From contig JAYGXS010000009.1 in assembly GCA_036362985.1 (NCBI GenBank), positions 9,063,590-9,127,589 of the forward strand: DNA of 64,000 nucleotides. The letters run 5' to 3'. The stretch comes from Ligula intestinalis. Its lineage: Eukaryota; Platyhelminthes; Cestoda; Diphyllobothriidea; Diphyllobothriidae. The translations under genes and the position numbers were made by a program. Positions 38,061 to 47,975 of the stretch are shown piece by piece (positions within the stretch are counted from its first letter, which is position 1; every line of letters starts with the position of its first letter). The notes beneath the pieces are model-generated. The model did not search any database and was not told the origin of the DNA. It worked only from the letters and a program-made list of their open reading frames with translations.

Positions 38061-38784
38061 AGTTGGTCCCTACCAGATCGCGTCTGTGGCGTTTAAATGA
38101 GGTGAACTGTAGACCGCTACAGGTTTGTTACCCCGAAGAGGGTGCCTGTTCAGATGCAGCTGGACGCAGCTCCGACCAACGCTGCTCTTTCGCCATAACT
38201 TTTCTGCTCCCTGTCAATTGGCTACTGCGACCCTGCGCGAAACTTGACCCTAGCCTTGCAAGAGGTCGATATAAATCTGGGTTGCCTCCTTTGCTAAAGG
38301 GTTCCCGGCTGACAAGGCATGTATATTGTTAGGAGTCTTCCAAACGAGCTGGCCTGGCGAGCTGTCAGGTTACTTTATCGGTCCGCCCACACACACAAAG
38401 GCCGCGCGCGTCCCTGGCGGCCAGGACAGGGATGAATCAGATGGCCAATCGAGTCGCTGGTTGCATAAGGACACAAGCTGATTGATCCCATTTTATAACA
38501 ATCATTGCTTATAGTCCTGTTAAAGGGACAAAATAAACGACTGCCTTTCCCTGCGAACTTGTTCGTTTTTCTCCTTGCTGGATTAAAACAAAGCGTCTGG
38601 AGCGGCAAAATTCTAAATTTTGGCAACGTCAGAACACAGTGGCCCAACTCCGAGCCAATTGCTTGACATCTCGCCTCTTGCAGCTACTGACACATCTGGA
38701 AGCGAATGTCTGCGTTCCAGGTATTTGCATCGGTAAAATAGAAAAATCGTCGAACACCGAAACGATTTGTTTGCTATTCTGAGC

Positions 38785-38814
38785 TTTCGGACTCTTGCAG
38801 GAGTCCATCGTCAG
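38785..38814 (-). ncRNA. Hammerhead ribozyme core (PLE-borne, best preserved)
   Basis: Minus strand CTGACGA, stem II GGACTC/GAGTCC (6 perfect pairs, CTGCAA loop region), then CGAAAGCTCAG. All core bases are intact. It is in the left arm of the inverted-arm PLE piece. Confidence 0.75.
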
Positions 38815-38999
38815 AGATGGGAAGCAGCAACAAAACAGTGGTTGGTTATAGCGTGTGAAAAACAGTTAAAATTTGAACGTGTAAAAAATCCATAACTGTT
38901 TGGTGTGAGGCGCCGAATGGCCACGTCATCAACGAAAATGGGGTGATTATGGAGGATGCGGAACCAATTAATTATGACGGTCGTCTGGCTGTGATCGTA

Positions 39000-39268
39000 T
39001 GTTTCACCGGTTTCGTAAGTGTGAGCCGTACGCTGTGCGACGAGGCGACGAATTATCACAATTTGCAGCTCACACTTACGAATCAGGCCATGAGTTCAAC
39101 TTCACTGCCGTCAAGGTACTTGCCCAGGCGGGAAACAAGACGAGCAGAGAACTGATCGAAGCCTGGTCCAGCGACGGGAATTCAGTCCACAGATATGTCG
39201 AATTGGCGCTGGCGTACAGAGCCCTGTGCTCTTACGTACGATCACAGCCAGACGATCGTCATAATTAA
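39000..39268 (+). pseudogene. Penelope-like element, C-terminal tail
   Basis: Reads AVRRGDELSQFAAHTYESGHEFNF, then TSRELIEAWSSDGNSVHRY and ends ...SQPDDRHN. The group is that of 4858-5202 and 20425-21384. The GIY-YIG core and reverse transcriptase are missing. Confidence 0.75.
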
Positions 39269-39423
39269 TTGGCCCCAAATCCTCAATAATCGTCCCATTT
39301 TGGTTGCTGACGTGGCCATTCGGCGCCCCACACCAAACAGTTATTGATTAGTTACACGTTCAAAATTTTAACTGTTTGTTCACACGCTATAACCAACCAC
39401 TCTTTTATTGCTGTTTCATATCT

Positions 39424-39453
39424 GTGACGATGGACTTTTGTAGGAGTCCGAAA
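39424..39453 (+). ncRNA. Hammerhead ribozyme remnant (PLE-borne)
   Basis: The plus strand has GTGACGA (C3 changed or shifted by an inserted TG), a GGACTT..AGGAGTCC stem II and an intact CGAAAAATCAG. It is the mirror of 38785-38814. Confidence 0.5.
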
Positions 39454-39839
39454 AATCAGAATAACAAACAAATCGTTCCGGTGTTCTACTATCTTTCTTT
39501 TTTACTGAAACATCCACACATCAGTGTCTTCCACATCTGGGCCAGCCGATCATCTCCCTGAAGCTAACCCCCACCTGTGATGACACCCGCGCTCAAAAAC
39601 TTCGGACGCCGGTCCCCGCACGCTCGCCAACTTCCTCTAACTTTTCTCCCACCTGGATCCCACACAGAACTAGATTCGATGATAGCAGTGACATGTCTCT
39701 TCTCTACTAACCTGAGCCACAACGATAGACAAACATGCCCGCTAAATGGCTAATGATCTTAAGGGTAGACAGGTGTAACACCCACGTGTCTTTCGAAAGA
39801 CATTGTTGCAACCGCATGCATTCAAACTGTAGCAACTTC

Positions 39840-40140
39840 CACCCTCGGCACCAGTCCACACATGCGGTCACTTGATTGAAGATCATGGCCCAAACATCCA
39901 ATCACAGGTGCCGCAAACTGTGCCAACGCTCAAGCTCATGTGGCTACTAGCAAGTGCGCATACTTCAGCCCGCCTACCTGCCAATCCAGTCTGGCTAACA
40001 ATCTCTTGTGGCTGACTCACACAGGACCCCACTGCAACGACGGCCACACTCACACTACCTCGGACAGCGCTCTCCTCGCGGGTGGTTGTACACTCCTCCG
40101 ACTGTCAACCTCCTTTTATTAGGGAGATACAGAGGTAATT
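39840..40140 (-). repeat. Repeat R3 (copy 4)
   Basis: The minus strand carries GGAGGTTGACAGTCGGAGGAG, GTCCTGTGTGAGTCAGCCAC (as at 7910-7930) and GTTTGCGGCAC.TG.GATTGG with the CAAGTGACCGCATG block, matching R3 copy 1 well. Confidence 0.6.
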
Positions 40141-40779
40141 CTACCAAATATTGGCCTACCGCCTGGCTTTATACTGACCTACATATAGGCGTGCTTTGAA
40201 ACGCCGCTTGTTAGCCTACTGTCCCAAATACTTCACTTTTATTCAACAAATAATATACCTCCTACTAGAGAAAGCAGATATGTGGGTGGATTGATTTATC
40301 CCCAAAACTGGCCATGGGGTAGATGCGCTAGACCAACACAATGACTAGATCAGAGCATGGCAGACGTTATTCGAGTTGCGTTCCCATAAACAAATGCCTA
40401 ACTTCCCGTCGCTGTTCAACCACGCAGTGAAGCGTACGGTGAACATAGTCAGAATTAACTGTCGAACTTTCCAGAACATTGATAGATATTCGTTTTGGAC
40501 TTACTCTACTTTAACTCATCCAGTGATAATCCTTAAGTCCAGCTGGGACCTGAAGCCAAAGATGCACGCTCAGAGCGTGCAGGTAGTGCAACGCCCCTAT
40601 TTATGTACACGTATTGCTTTAATATGTCCTGTGCTATCATAGCGCGGTGGTGGAGGACAGCCGTGGTGGTTGCCCGTTCGCGACTATTCCCGCCTCATTT
40701 GCTTGACTTACAGAAAAAATGGATGAGTGTGTAGCGACCCTGTAGCGCCCTTCCCCTCCCATACAACGTCATGCATAAG

Positions 40780-41130
40780 GGTGCCTGATTACAGTTGTCA
40801 GCCTGCCTCTGGAGACAACCGCATGCTCCGTGCAACCACTTGTTTCTCGTGACAGATGCGCTCTCGTAAGCCAAGCCCAATCCGTCTAGCCAATCATCTT
40901 CAAGGCTGATTCGCACAAAAACCTCTCTGACCACTGTGACGACTGCCATGCTCGAGCACTTCGGATGCCAATCCTCTCTTGTACGCTCGTCCGACAGTTA
41001 ATTTCCTCCTTCTTATTCTCCACTTCCTGTGTACAGACTACACTGTTCCTTCTACAGGGAGTCTCACTTCTTCTCTTCCTACACAGAACCGGGTCTGAAG
41101 ATCCCCTAGTCACCTCACCCACTGTGATAG
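40780..41130 (-). repeat. Repeat R3 (copy 5, diverged)
   Basis: On the minus strand GTAGAAGGAACAGTGTAGTCTG, GAGAATAAGAAGGAGGAAATT and ACTGTCGGACGAGCG correspond to the R3 layout. Confidence 0.5.
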
Positions 41131-41410
41131 ATCTGTCTCAGGAAAAGCTTTTCGTACTTAAGCTGTCTTCCCTGACTTGTAATTTTTGAACCTCTATTAG
41201 TATTACCCATCTCACACTTCGATAAAGACACAAGAAGAAATTATTCATATCGTTAAAGGCATAATTCTGCAGGGAGGTTCAATTACATAATGTGAAAAAT
41301 AAAAAGAAAAAAGAAAGCGTGCATGTGACGATCGCGTATAAGTTCCTGAAAGGATTTCGTACAAAGAAACTGGGAAGGAGAGGAGCGGGGTGGGGCAGGA
41401 GACAGGCAGC

Positions 41411-42181
41411 TTAATGTTTCCGACTCTTTCGACGACCCAACGCCTCAGGTAGATTATCCATTTTCAGTGGGGAATCATACTTACCCGATCGCCTCATTGA
41501 CATAGCCCTGCGCATCTGCTTCCCCAATTCCCCAAACTCGCGCAGCGATGTACGTTTCAGCATTTCCAACTGCTCTGCCGTTCGTTTCTGCTGTTCGAAC
41601 TTTTCCGCGGATTGCTGCTGCTGTAGTTGCTGCTGCTGTTCCTGCTGTTTTGCTGACTGCGATCGTTTTTTTCGATGTTCGTGACTGTGATGACTGTGAC
41701 TGTGACTATGATGGTGTTTGTGTTTGTCCTCGCCACGATGCCTGCTTGGCCCCCGTGGCTCCCGCATCCACTCCTCCGATCCGTCGTCGTCGTCGTTGTC
41801 GTCGTAGTAGTTATCGTGTTTGTGTTTGTGATTTGGGTTTTTTTGGTGGTGCTTCTTTGAGCTTCGTGGCTTTCCCACGTCCTCGAAGGAGGAATCATCA
41901 AACTCAAAACTCTCGTCAAAATGACGGTGCCGATGGCTGTGTCGGTGATCACTACCGCCTGGGGGTAGTTGTACGCTGTTCACCCAGGCCCGCACATCGC
42001 GATCCTTCCTCCTCTTTGAACACTGTCTTTGCGGTTTGCTATGCCGCACACCGCAGCTCTGACAGCGTCTGACAGCCTGTTTCTCTTCCATTCTTCGAAG
42101 AAGGACTCCAACGGGTGTTTTCTTCCCTGCCTGATATATTTCTTCAACAGGCCTAATGGGCTCGCCGCCAATCAGCGCCAC
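41411..42181 (-). CDS. Hypothetical His-rich, coiled-coil protein (host gene candidate)
   Basis: A 257-codon open frame. The first codon here is GTG, with a TGA three codons upstream, so the true protein either starts at the ATG at 42091 (MEEKQAVRRC, A at -3 and G at +4) giving about 226 residues, or is spliced upstream. Seen in order: a Cys-containing patch (RRCQSCGVRHSKPQRQC), a His/Arg-rich stretch (HRHSHRHRHFDES), KHHQKNPNHKHKHD, an acidic DDNDDDDG run, a second His cluster (HKHHHSHSHSHHSHEHRKK), a Gln-rich stretch and a predicted coiled coil (EKFEQQKRTAEQLEMLKRT), then a basic tail ending GRRKSRKH. No family recognised. A consensus donor GTAAGT occurs in frame near 41484-41479, so the last 24 codons could be intronic. 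Confidence 0.45.
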   Translation of the reverse strand: MALIGGEPIRPVEEIYQAGKKTPVGVLLRRMEEKQAVRRCQSCGVRHSKPQRQCSKRRKDRDVRAWVNSVQLPPGGSDHRHSHRHRHFDESFEFDDSSFEDVGKPRSSKKHHQKNPNHKHKHDNYYDDNDDDDGSEEWMREPRGPSRHRGEDKHKHHHSHSHSHHSHEHRKKRSQSAKQQEQQQQLQQQQSAEKFEQQKRTAEQLEMLKRTSLREFGELGKQMRRAMSMRRSGKYDSPLKMDNLPEALGRRKSRKH

Positions 42182-42306
42182 TTCCGTTAATCAGTGCTCT
42201 CACCCTACCAACCCGAGTTGTGCGTGCCAGCACACAGACATAGCAGGATGTGGATTAAGATGGGTGGTTGAAAATCGAATTAGGCTGTAAATGCTCAAAT
42301 GTAATT

Positions 42307-42387
42307 ATGTTAGACGCCGAGGGCGAGTTACGCGAAGTGGATCAGGCATTTTTTGGCAAGTCATCAGCTGCAATGTGGCTGGCGCAG
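42307..42387 (+). CDS. Candidate first coding exon (unidentified gene)
   Basis: The frame ATG..CAG|GTAGGT codes 27 residues: MLDAEGELREVDQAFF then GKSSAAMWLAQ, ending in phase 0 at a good donor. No match to any repeat protein in the window was seen, and its reverse strand has stops. It lies 126 bp from the start of the minus-strand frame at 42181 (216 bp from its ATG at 42091), suggesting head-to-head genes. Continuing exons were not found, so it remains tentative. Confidence 0.3.
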
Positions 42388-42516
42388 GTAGGTTTACTCA
42401 TACCCAGACAAAATCCTATATGAGGTAGGCAATAAAACAGAAATGAGAAAGCTTAAGTTCCAGGCGTTTGCATTGGCGAAGCAGAGTGCTGGTACAGGTG
42501 CTTTATTGTCCTGTGC

Positions 42517-42546
42517 TTTCAAACACTTACATGAGCTTTTCGTCAG
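42517..42546 (-). ncRNA. Hammerhead ribozyme candidate, weak stem II
   Basis: The minus strand has CTGACGA and TGAAAGCACAGG with intact core boxes. Stem II (AAAGCTC / AGTGTTT) pairs only at the base. A CAATAAAGCACC tail follows, as in the PLE hammerheads, but no PLE coding sequence is adjacent. Confidence 0.45.
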
Positions 42547-42749
42547 AGGGGTGGGAGAAGTAGAAAAATAGGCGAAAATTACAGGCTGTATGCACCAATC
42601 AGCTGTCAGTGATGCAAGACTGGATGTGATTGCACGTGACTGCGCAGGGCTATGTACGCCGGCACAAATCGATACATCGAGTGATTAAGTTTCCATCCGA
42701 TGACCAGCCCGCCGATTAGAATTGTCAGAAAACAGAAGATTTATAGGTA

Positions 42750-43150
42750 CTAAGGCTACGACGGTTATGGCCTTAACACCTACAATCTTCCAGACCCTGG
42801 TTCCTCAGGAGATTGGAGAGAAGACGGTGGAAAGGAAAGAGTAGACGGAACAGTGTATTGTTTACAGAAAAGTTATGGGAAAGTTGCCAGTCCATCCGGC
42901 ATGGCTGTTCGGCCGGAGGGCGCATGAGCGCGCGGCCTCCAACCCGTCTCGCTGCGAGCCGATTTCCAAGTGAGGTCTTTGAGCAGTCGGGCCAGAAGAC
43001 AGAGAGAGAGAGAGATAGCTTTCATTGGCTAGGTCGGCCTGGAGATTTTGGGCAGAAAGGCAACTTGCGTCGGGCACGCGTGCAAGCTCCCCATTCATCG
43101 CCTGGTTTTTGCGCGTAGATGCGGGGACCGTGATTGGCTGATCGAGACGT
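42750..43150 (+). repeat. Repeat R3 (copy 6)
   Basis: CCAGACCCTGGTTCCTCAGG, GGAACAGTGTATTG, TTTACAGAAAAG, TGATTGGCTG and flanking blocks parallel the other R3 copies. A (GA)n run is at 43003-43015. Confidence 0.5.
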
Positions 43151-43300
43151 CAAAAACCGCGTCGGCGAGCCGTTTGGAAAGTGCACTTCGATGCGAGCTA
43201 GTCAGCCAGGCACGAGCTGCTACAGATTCTCTATGCTGCCCATCGTAACGCAAGGGACACACGCAGAGACCACATAAGCATGGACTTCTTGAGATCTGGT

Positions 43301-43362
43301 TTGATCAGCATGGTCAGCATGGTCAGCACTGGTCAGCATGGTCAGCATGATCATCATGGTCG
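43301..43362 (+). repeat. Minisatellite (about 9 bp unit)
   Basis: Six to seven copies of GTCAGCATG with variants (GTCAGCACTG, ATCATCATG). On the minus strand they extend the end of the PLE reading frame as a run of Asp, His and Ala (HDDHADHAD). Confidence 0.85.
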
Positions 43363-44191
43363 CACTGCGTGTTGTCTGCGGCTGTGCGTAGTATGGTTTC
43401 GGGCTGCGTAGCTTCTGACGTCGTGAGTTCTGACGTAGTGGCTTCTGGCGGTGCGGGATCCTTGTATGCGGTCGGCCACGGGAGGGAGACGGCATGAACC
43501 AGCGTCTTTTGACAGCAGAGAGCGGGAATTGCTAAATGAATTGCCACTGCCTCAGCTGTGACTAGCACCCGATTACACAGGCCTTTAGAGTAGAGCGTGG
43601 TTGCCTGGTATATGACCTGAAAGGCCTCTCTCGCGTCAACTTGGTGATTTGTATCGATCAGGTGTGCGAGGATTGAGCTTGAGATCGATCGATTTTCCCC
43701 TTTACCTAACCAGGCTGGTATGTGTTCGCGTATCCTCTTCTCCAGACGTCTCGTTGTTCGGCCGATATATCCAGCCCCACAGGAGCAGTTGAAGGAATAA
43801 ATGCACATGGAAGTGTCCTGTAACGGTAGTCTATCTTTACCCCCCATCCGCAGAAGGGGAGAGTTTGTGAAGAATACGCGTAAGTTAGCCGCCGGGAAAG
43901 CACTCGTGACTGCTGTCCTTAGACGTCGTCTTACTAGTTTGCTTGCTGCGTCTCCTAGGAAAGGCAGTCTTATTAAAAGGTCGTTTTTTCTGCCGTTGCT
44001 AAGGCAAACTTTGCGACACGCTCCTTAATGTTACGTAGGATGAACCTTTCTGGATAACCATTTTCACGGAGTGTGTTCTGTAGCTGCTGCAGTTCTCTTT
44101 CAACTACTCCAGGAGAGCAGATGCGTCGTTTTCTGGCTGCCAAAGATAATTTTCCACGATACAGATAATAGCAATATTTGGCCATAACCAA
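43323..44191 (-). pseudogene. Penelope-like element, RT end plus GIY-YIG
   Basis: 44191-43973 codes SPGVVERELQQLQNTLRENGYPERF, the end of the reverse transcriptase. 43847-43323 codes CIYSFNCSCGAGYIGRTTRR and LEKRIREHIPAWLGKG, a well-preserved GIY-YIG core with IYSF and GYIGRT. SSSILAHLIDTNHQVD and ALCCQKTLVHAVSLPWPTAYKD complete the PLE tail. This is the same broad group as 3070-3519. The C-terminus has run into a minisatellite. Intact over 175 codons but lacking the catalytic RT part. Confidence 0.8.
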
Positions 44192-44199
44192 TTGCCTGT

Positions 44200-45220
44200 A
44201 ATTTTCTGATTATGGAGGGAGTTTATTGCGGAAAATTTTGGAATGGCATTTTCGAAATAAAGCTGTCTCGCTACCAGGACCAAATTTTCTCCTTATACTA
44301 GAGTATGTTTCACAAAAGTGGCTTACTTCCAGGCTCTGTTTTCTAAACTTGCGAATGCAACAACGATTGCTCGAACATATTCTACGCCTTTAAAGCACAA
44401 TCCCCGGATTTGATGGTGTTGGCGCCCGGGGGAATACGGGAATAATGGCTTTGATTAATGAACTATATATAGAGTACATATTTTTCGAAATCTACTTTTT
44501 TATCAATAAATGATTAAAACGCTTGCCCTCTAACAAAACAATCAAATTGGGTTCTAGAAATGAGAAAAGGGGCGTCCCGCCTCAAAAATATTCCTCCGGC
44601 GGTGGGGAGACAAGCTTAAATCCCCGTCCTGAGCCCCATCTAATCCGATTCCTTTCCCTAAATAATTGATGTGATAAGACAAAATGTGGTCAAAACTTCT
44701 TGGGCAATGCATTTTGCGGCAAAAAGTTCCCACAATAGCAATAATATAATCTTCAAAATTTAAACTATTCCTTGTCACTGAAAATAAGAGCGATTCCTTG
44801 AACGTGGCTTCACTTAAATTTGAGTGACTGCCGACTAACGTTTCGCGTTCAGGAAGGGATTGATTTTTAACTTTCCCTATTTATGTTGGGTTCTTTCATA
44901 GCACTATGCCTATTAATAAAACGTTTAGATCTGTTGTACGTAATAGCAAAGACATTTATAAATATTAAGCTACCCCGATTTGGCCGAAATAAATGCCTAT
45001 TACCGTCAATCAACGCAACTTAAAGAGCAGTATTCCTTACTAAAGGGATTTCTCGGGATTTAATCTGTCGCAAGTAGTTGTGTCGACAGCAGAAGGATGC
45101 CCCCAAATCACACGTCTGGGAAGACGGAGTGAATTGGAACAACTTTACGGAGCTCATGTAGCCTTACAGTAGCCGCTGCTAGCGCCGCATACAAAAGCCA
45201 GCCGCTTAGGAGTAAAAGTG
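44200..45220. other. AT-rich stretch without a recognised gene
   Basis: No exon, element protein or matching repeat was recognised; open frames are short. Confidence 0.4.
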
Positions 45221-45224
45221 AGGA

Positions 45225-45440
45225 TGTGTCAAGGTTAGGCTATGAAATGAGTAATCATTCGGCTACCGCCAATCAGATGAGGCAAAAAGTATCGACTACC
45301 TTTGAGCGTACGCGCGTATGAAGCGGTGAGTGGTTCAATAACGTGGGAATGGCCGATAGCCCGCGGAGTAGATGATTAGGCATGGGTGTAGGCCCTGGCA
45401 GTATGGAAGCAGAGTCAGCGCTGCACGCTCCCACAAATCC
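45225..45440 (+). repeat. Repeat R6 (copy 2)
   Basis: Matches 9340-9550: GCCAATCAGATGAGGC, GCGCGTATGAAGCGG, GCGGAGTAGATGATTAGGCA and GGCCCTGGCAG. Confidence 0.55.
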
Positions 45441-46560
45441 ATTCAATGGAATCAAAATAACACGACCAAATATATGCTAGGCTACCGAGTGACAATTTGT
45501 CTTGATCTCTGCACGAATTCTTAGAGATACTGTAGTACTGGGCCGATACGAATATTCGACTATCAGTATTATAAACTTTTCCAAATTAATTGAAAGGTAC
45601 GCCTGTAACTCCCTGTAAACGTTCTCCATATGAGCAGGGGTAGCTCCTTGGGCGAAACCTCAAAATATTTGTGTTTTAAGGCCAAAGCAGGAGAGACGTC
45701 TAGGTCACTCACGGAGTTTCTTAGACACCCATTGAATTTACTTTTCATTTCACATGAGTTTTATTACTGGCTCCCAGTGGTTTTGGGTTAATAAAGTTGC
45801 CGCATGCTCGCTTATCGCATAAACTCGGAAGGTACATGCACACACATGCAAAGCACACCAAAATAATGATAATCAAAATCACAGTCCGTATGTGAAGCAC
45901 GTAATTTCAAAGTTGTTGCAGACAAGGCTGCCATTAAATTGGTCCTTTTGGTAGATCAATTCCATTAGTAGGAGCCCAGCGTGTTTTGCACACTCGGGTC
46001 AAATGAAGGAATTCCATTGATACAGTGTTGCGAACTGTTGAAACGCATATACGTCAGTGATAAGAATGGAAAAAAAATCCGCATCGAGGCCTGAGTCAGC
46101 CTGTTTTATCGTCTGACTGCGTGCAAGGTCATAAAAGCGAACCTCACCTTTACGAGCATTGGCTCCGGTACAAAAAATTAAAGAACCTTTTTACTTTTTG
46201 GAAGATCCACTTAGTTGGATTAGCAAGTGAGTTGCCTTGGTTGGCAATCTCGGATAGTTGGGAGACTTATTACCCTGCAGGGTGATATCATAAGGCTGAT
46301 ATATTATCAGTAGACTAGAGCGCGAAAAAGTAACTTAACTGCGAACATCGAGTTCGAGGATGTCTACCGCGCGGTCCTTGTAGGCTGGAATGCGGAAGGT
46401 TGACTTGCACATTAGATACAGCGGATCGTATAGCTGATGTACTGTTATGGCTGTCAGGTCCTCTGGCTGGGCCCAAGGCGAATTGGGACAGATGAGTTCC
46501 ATTAGCAGTCAGTCGAACGTTCATTAATTAATGTAGAAGGCGGCAAGACGATCTCTGGGA
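45440..46560. other. Stretch without a recognised gene
   Basis: Apart from a short block near 46440-46525 (CCCAAGGCGAATTGGGACAG..GAGTTCCATTAG) that is also seen at 56370-56425, nothing was recognised. Confidence 0.4.
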
Positions 46561-46582
46561 CCAATATTTTATTTGCCCGACG

Positions 46583-46613
46583 TTTCGGACTCTCACTCGA
46601 GGCCATTGTCAAG
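46583..46613 (-). ncRNA. Hammerhead-like sequence, degenerate
   Basis: Minus strand CTTGACAATGG in place of CTGANGA, stem II CTC/GAG with a GAGT loop, then an intact CCGAAACGTCGGGC. The core box is changed in both arms of this PLE piece. Confidence 0.4.
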
Positions 46614-46648
46614 GAATAATAAAATGTACAGCTCACTGTGTATTTAAC

Positions 46649-47395
46649 TCAAATCTGCCGGAACTGACCTTCAGCTCTGCTATCGACTTTTTCGCGCAAC
46701 GCGAGATAAGCTTCAGGAAGATCGATACGCCTGTTAATTGAATCTACGTGCGAGTGCCATGCCTCTAGCAAGAGGCGTGAGATTCGGTTGTCTGACTGAC
46801 CCAGTATTTGCACGTGTTCAAAATTGAAGCCGTGCCCTGGCTTGGATGCATGAGCGGCTACCAAATAAAACTTGTCATTGCTTCCCACGGCGAGTTCATG
46901 TTGGTGCATTCTCGTGAGAACCCGTTTGCCGGTTTCGCCAACATAATTAGCTTGACCACAAAGGCAGTCGATGCGGTAAATGACACCGGACTTTTGGTTA
47001 ACGGGTACTGGGTCCTTAGGCCGCATAAGTTGTCTGCGGATTGTTGCTTCCGGCCTGTGAGCAACCCCAATCCCAAATTCGCCGATCAGTCGAGCGAATT
47101 CTTCGGATACACCTGCAATATAGGGCATTGCTCGCCAACGTGTCCGTTCTGGCCTTCCCTTTGGTTTTCTTTGTTTGGCTCCTAACCTGCATTTCTCGAC
47201 AAATGCCCTAGGGTAACCATTCATTGTGAAAATTTTCCGCAGATATTTGACTTCGGCCTTCTTGCCGGCTGGTTCTCTGCAGTGGGTTTCTACGCGACGA
47301 TAAAGCGTGTGCACGCAGCTGCGTTTTTGCGTGGCGGGATGGTTGCTGAAGTAACTCAGAATACGCGAGGTATTTTTCGCCTTTCTCTAAACTGT
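46649..47395 (-). pseudogene. Penelope-like element with intact C-terminal frame
   Basis: 47314-46649 is an unbroken 221-codon frame: HTLYRRVETHCREPAGKKAEV, KIFTMNGYPRAF (end of RT), MPYIAGVSEEFARLI and GIGVAHRPEATIRRQLMRPK (linker). The GIY-YIG core is GVIYRIDCLCGQANYVGETGK, with VIYRI as the GIY-like strand and NYVGET matching YIG. LTRMHQHELAV, HASKPGHGFNFEHVQILG and SRLLLEAW follow. It is the best-preserved GIY-YIG domain in the window. The part upstream of 47314 is degraded RT. Confidence 0.85.
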
Positions 47396-47404
47396 TGTTT
47401 TGAG

Positions 47405-47640
47405 TTCCCCACCGGCAAACGGGTTCTCACCAGAATGCACCAGCATGAATTCAATTTCGAACACGTGCAAATACTGGGTCAGTCAGACAACCGAATCTCA
47501 CGCCTGCTTCAAGAGGCATGGCACTCGCATGAAGATTCAATTGACAGGCGTATCGATCTTCCTGAAGCCTATCTCGCGTTGCGCAAAAAAATCGATAGCA
47601 GAGCTGAAGTTCACTCCCGGCAGACTTGAGCTAAATACAC
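47405..47640 (+). pseudogene. Inverted partial copy of the PLE GIY-YIG tail
   Basis: The plus strand reads GKRVLTRMHQHEFNFEHVQILG, SRLLQEAWHSHEDSI and DLPEAYLALRKKIDSRAE. Compared with the minus-strand copy, the segment between MHQHE and FNFEHVQ is deleted (about 75 bp). Confidence 0.75.
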
Positions 47641-47664
47641 AGTGAGCTGTACATTTTATTATCC

Positions 47665-47695
47665 CTTGACAATGGCCTCGAGTGAGAGTCCGAAA
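47665..47695 (+). ncRNA. Hammerhead-like sequence, degenerate (mirror copy)
   Basis: The same CTTGACAATGG...GAAACGTCGGGC arrangement as at 46583-46613, in the opposite orientation. Confidence 0.4.
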
Positions 47696-47817
47696 CGTCG
47701 GGCAAATAAAATATTGGTCCCAGGGAACGTCTTGCCCCCTTCCATTCAATTACCTGCGCCGCGCATCTTTTTGACTACTAATGAATGGCAATATCCCTCG
47801 ACATAATCCGGCATGAT

Positions 47818-47975
47818 GGCGAGCCTGTGGCTCAATGGTAAGGACGCATGTCTATGATTAGATAGGAAGCGAATTTAGGGCTCGGGTGGGACGCAACTCA
47901 TATGTTTGTATGACTGGCCGACGACTGCTAATAACCCAGAAATGACCACTTCTTCTCTAAGCCAATAATAAATAA
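47818..47975 (+). repeat. tRNA-derived SINE, copy 4 (diverged)
   Basis: GCCTGTGGCTCAATGG (A-box region) at 47823-47838, then a body with TGACTGGCCGACGACTG and ATAACCCAGAAATGACCA, as in the SINE at 6792-6980. The B-box (AATTTAGGGCTCG) is mutated. Confidence 0.55.

Larger units (their letters stand above)
38740..39500. mobile_element. PLE piece between inverted arms of about 260 bp
   Basis: 38741-39000 and 39235-39500 are reverse complements of each other (shared blocks include ATAGCGTGTGAA..AACAGTTAAAATTT, CAAACAGTTAT/ATAACTGTTTGG and the hammerhead region). Between them lies a GIY-YIG tail. Each arm carries a hammerhead sequence pointing outward. About 760 bp in total. Confidence 0.7.
46565..47745. 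mobile_element. PLE piece with inverted arms
   Basis: About 46570-46770 (minus sense) and 47500-47725 (plus sense) are near-identical reverse complements, including the hammerhead-like sequence and AATAAAATATTGGTCCCAG tail. The left half carries the longer PLE segment; the right half is a shorter inverted copy starting at about 47405 (CCACCGGCAAACGGGTTCTC). Confidence 0.75.

Noticed and set aside
37838..38332. 164-codon plus-strand frame as a gene
   Set aside because: It overlaps a diverged R3-like repeat, shows no recognisable domain, and has a composition typical of chance GC-rich frames.
43301..43362. Short tandem repeats considered as a CRISPR-like array
   Set aside because: The units are about 9 bp with no spacers and the context is a eukaryotic retroelement.
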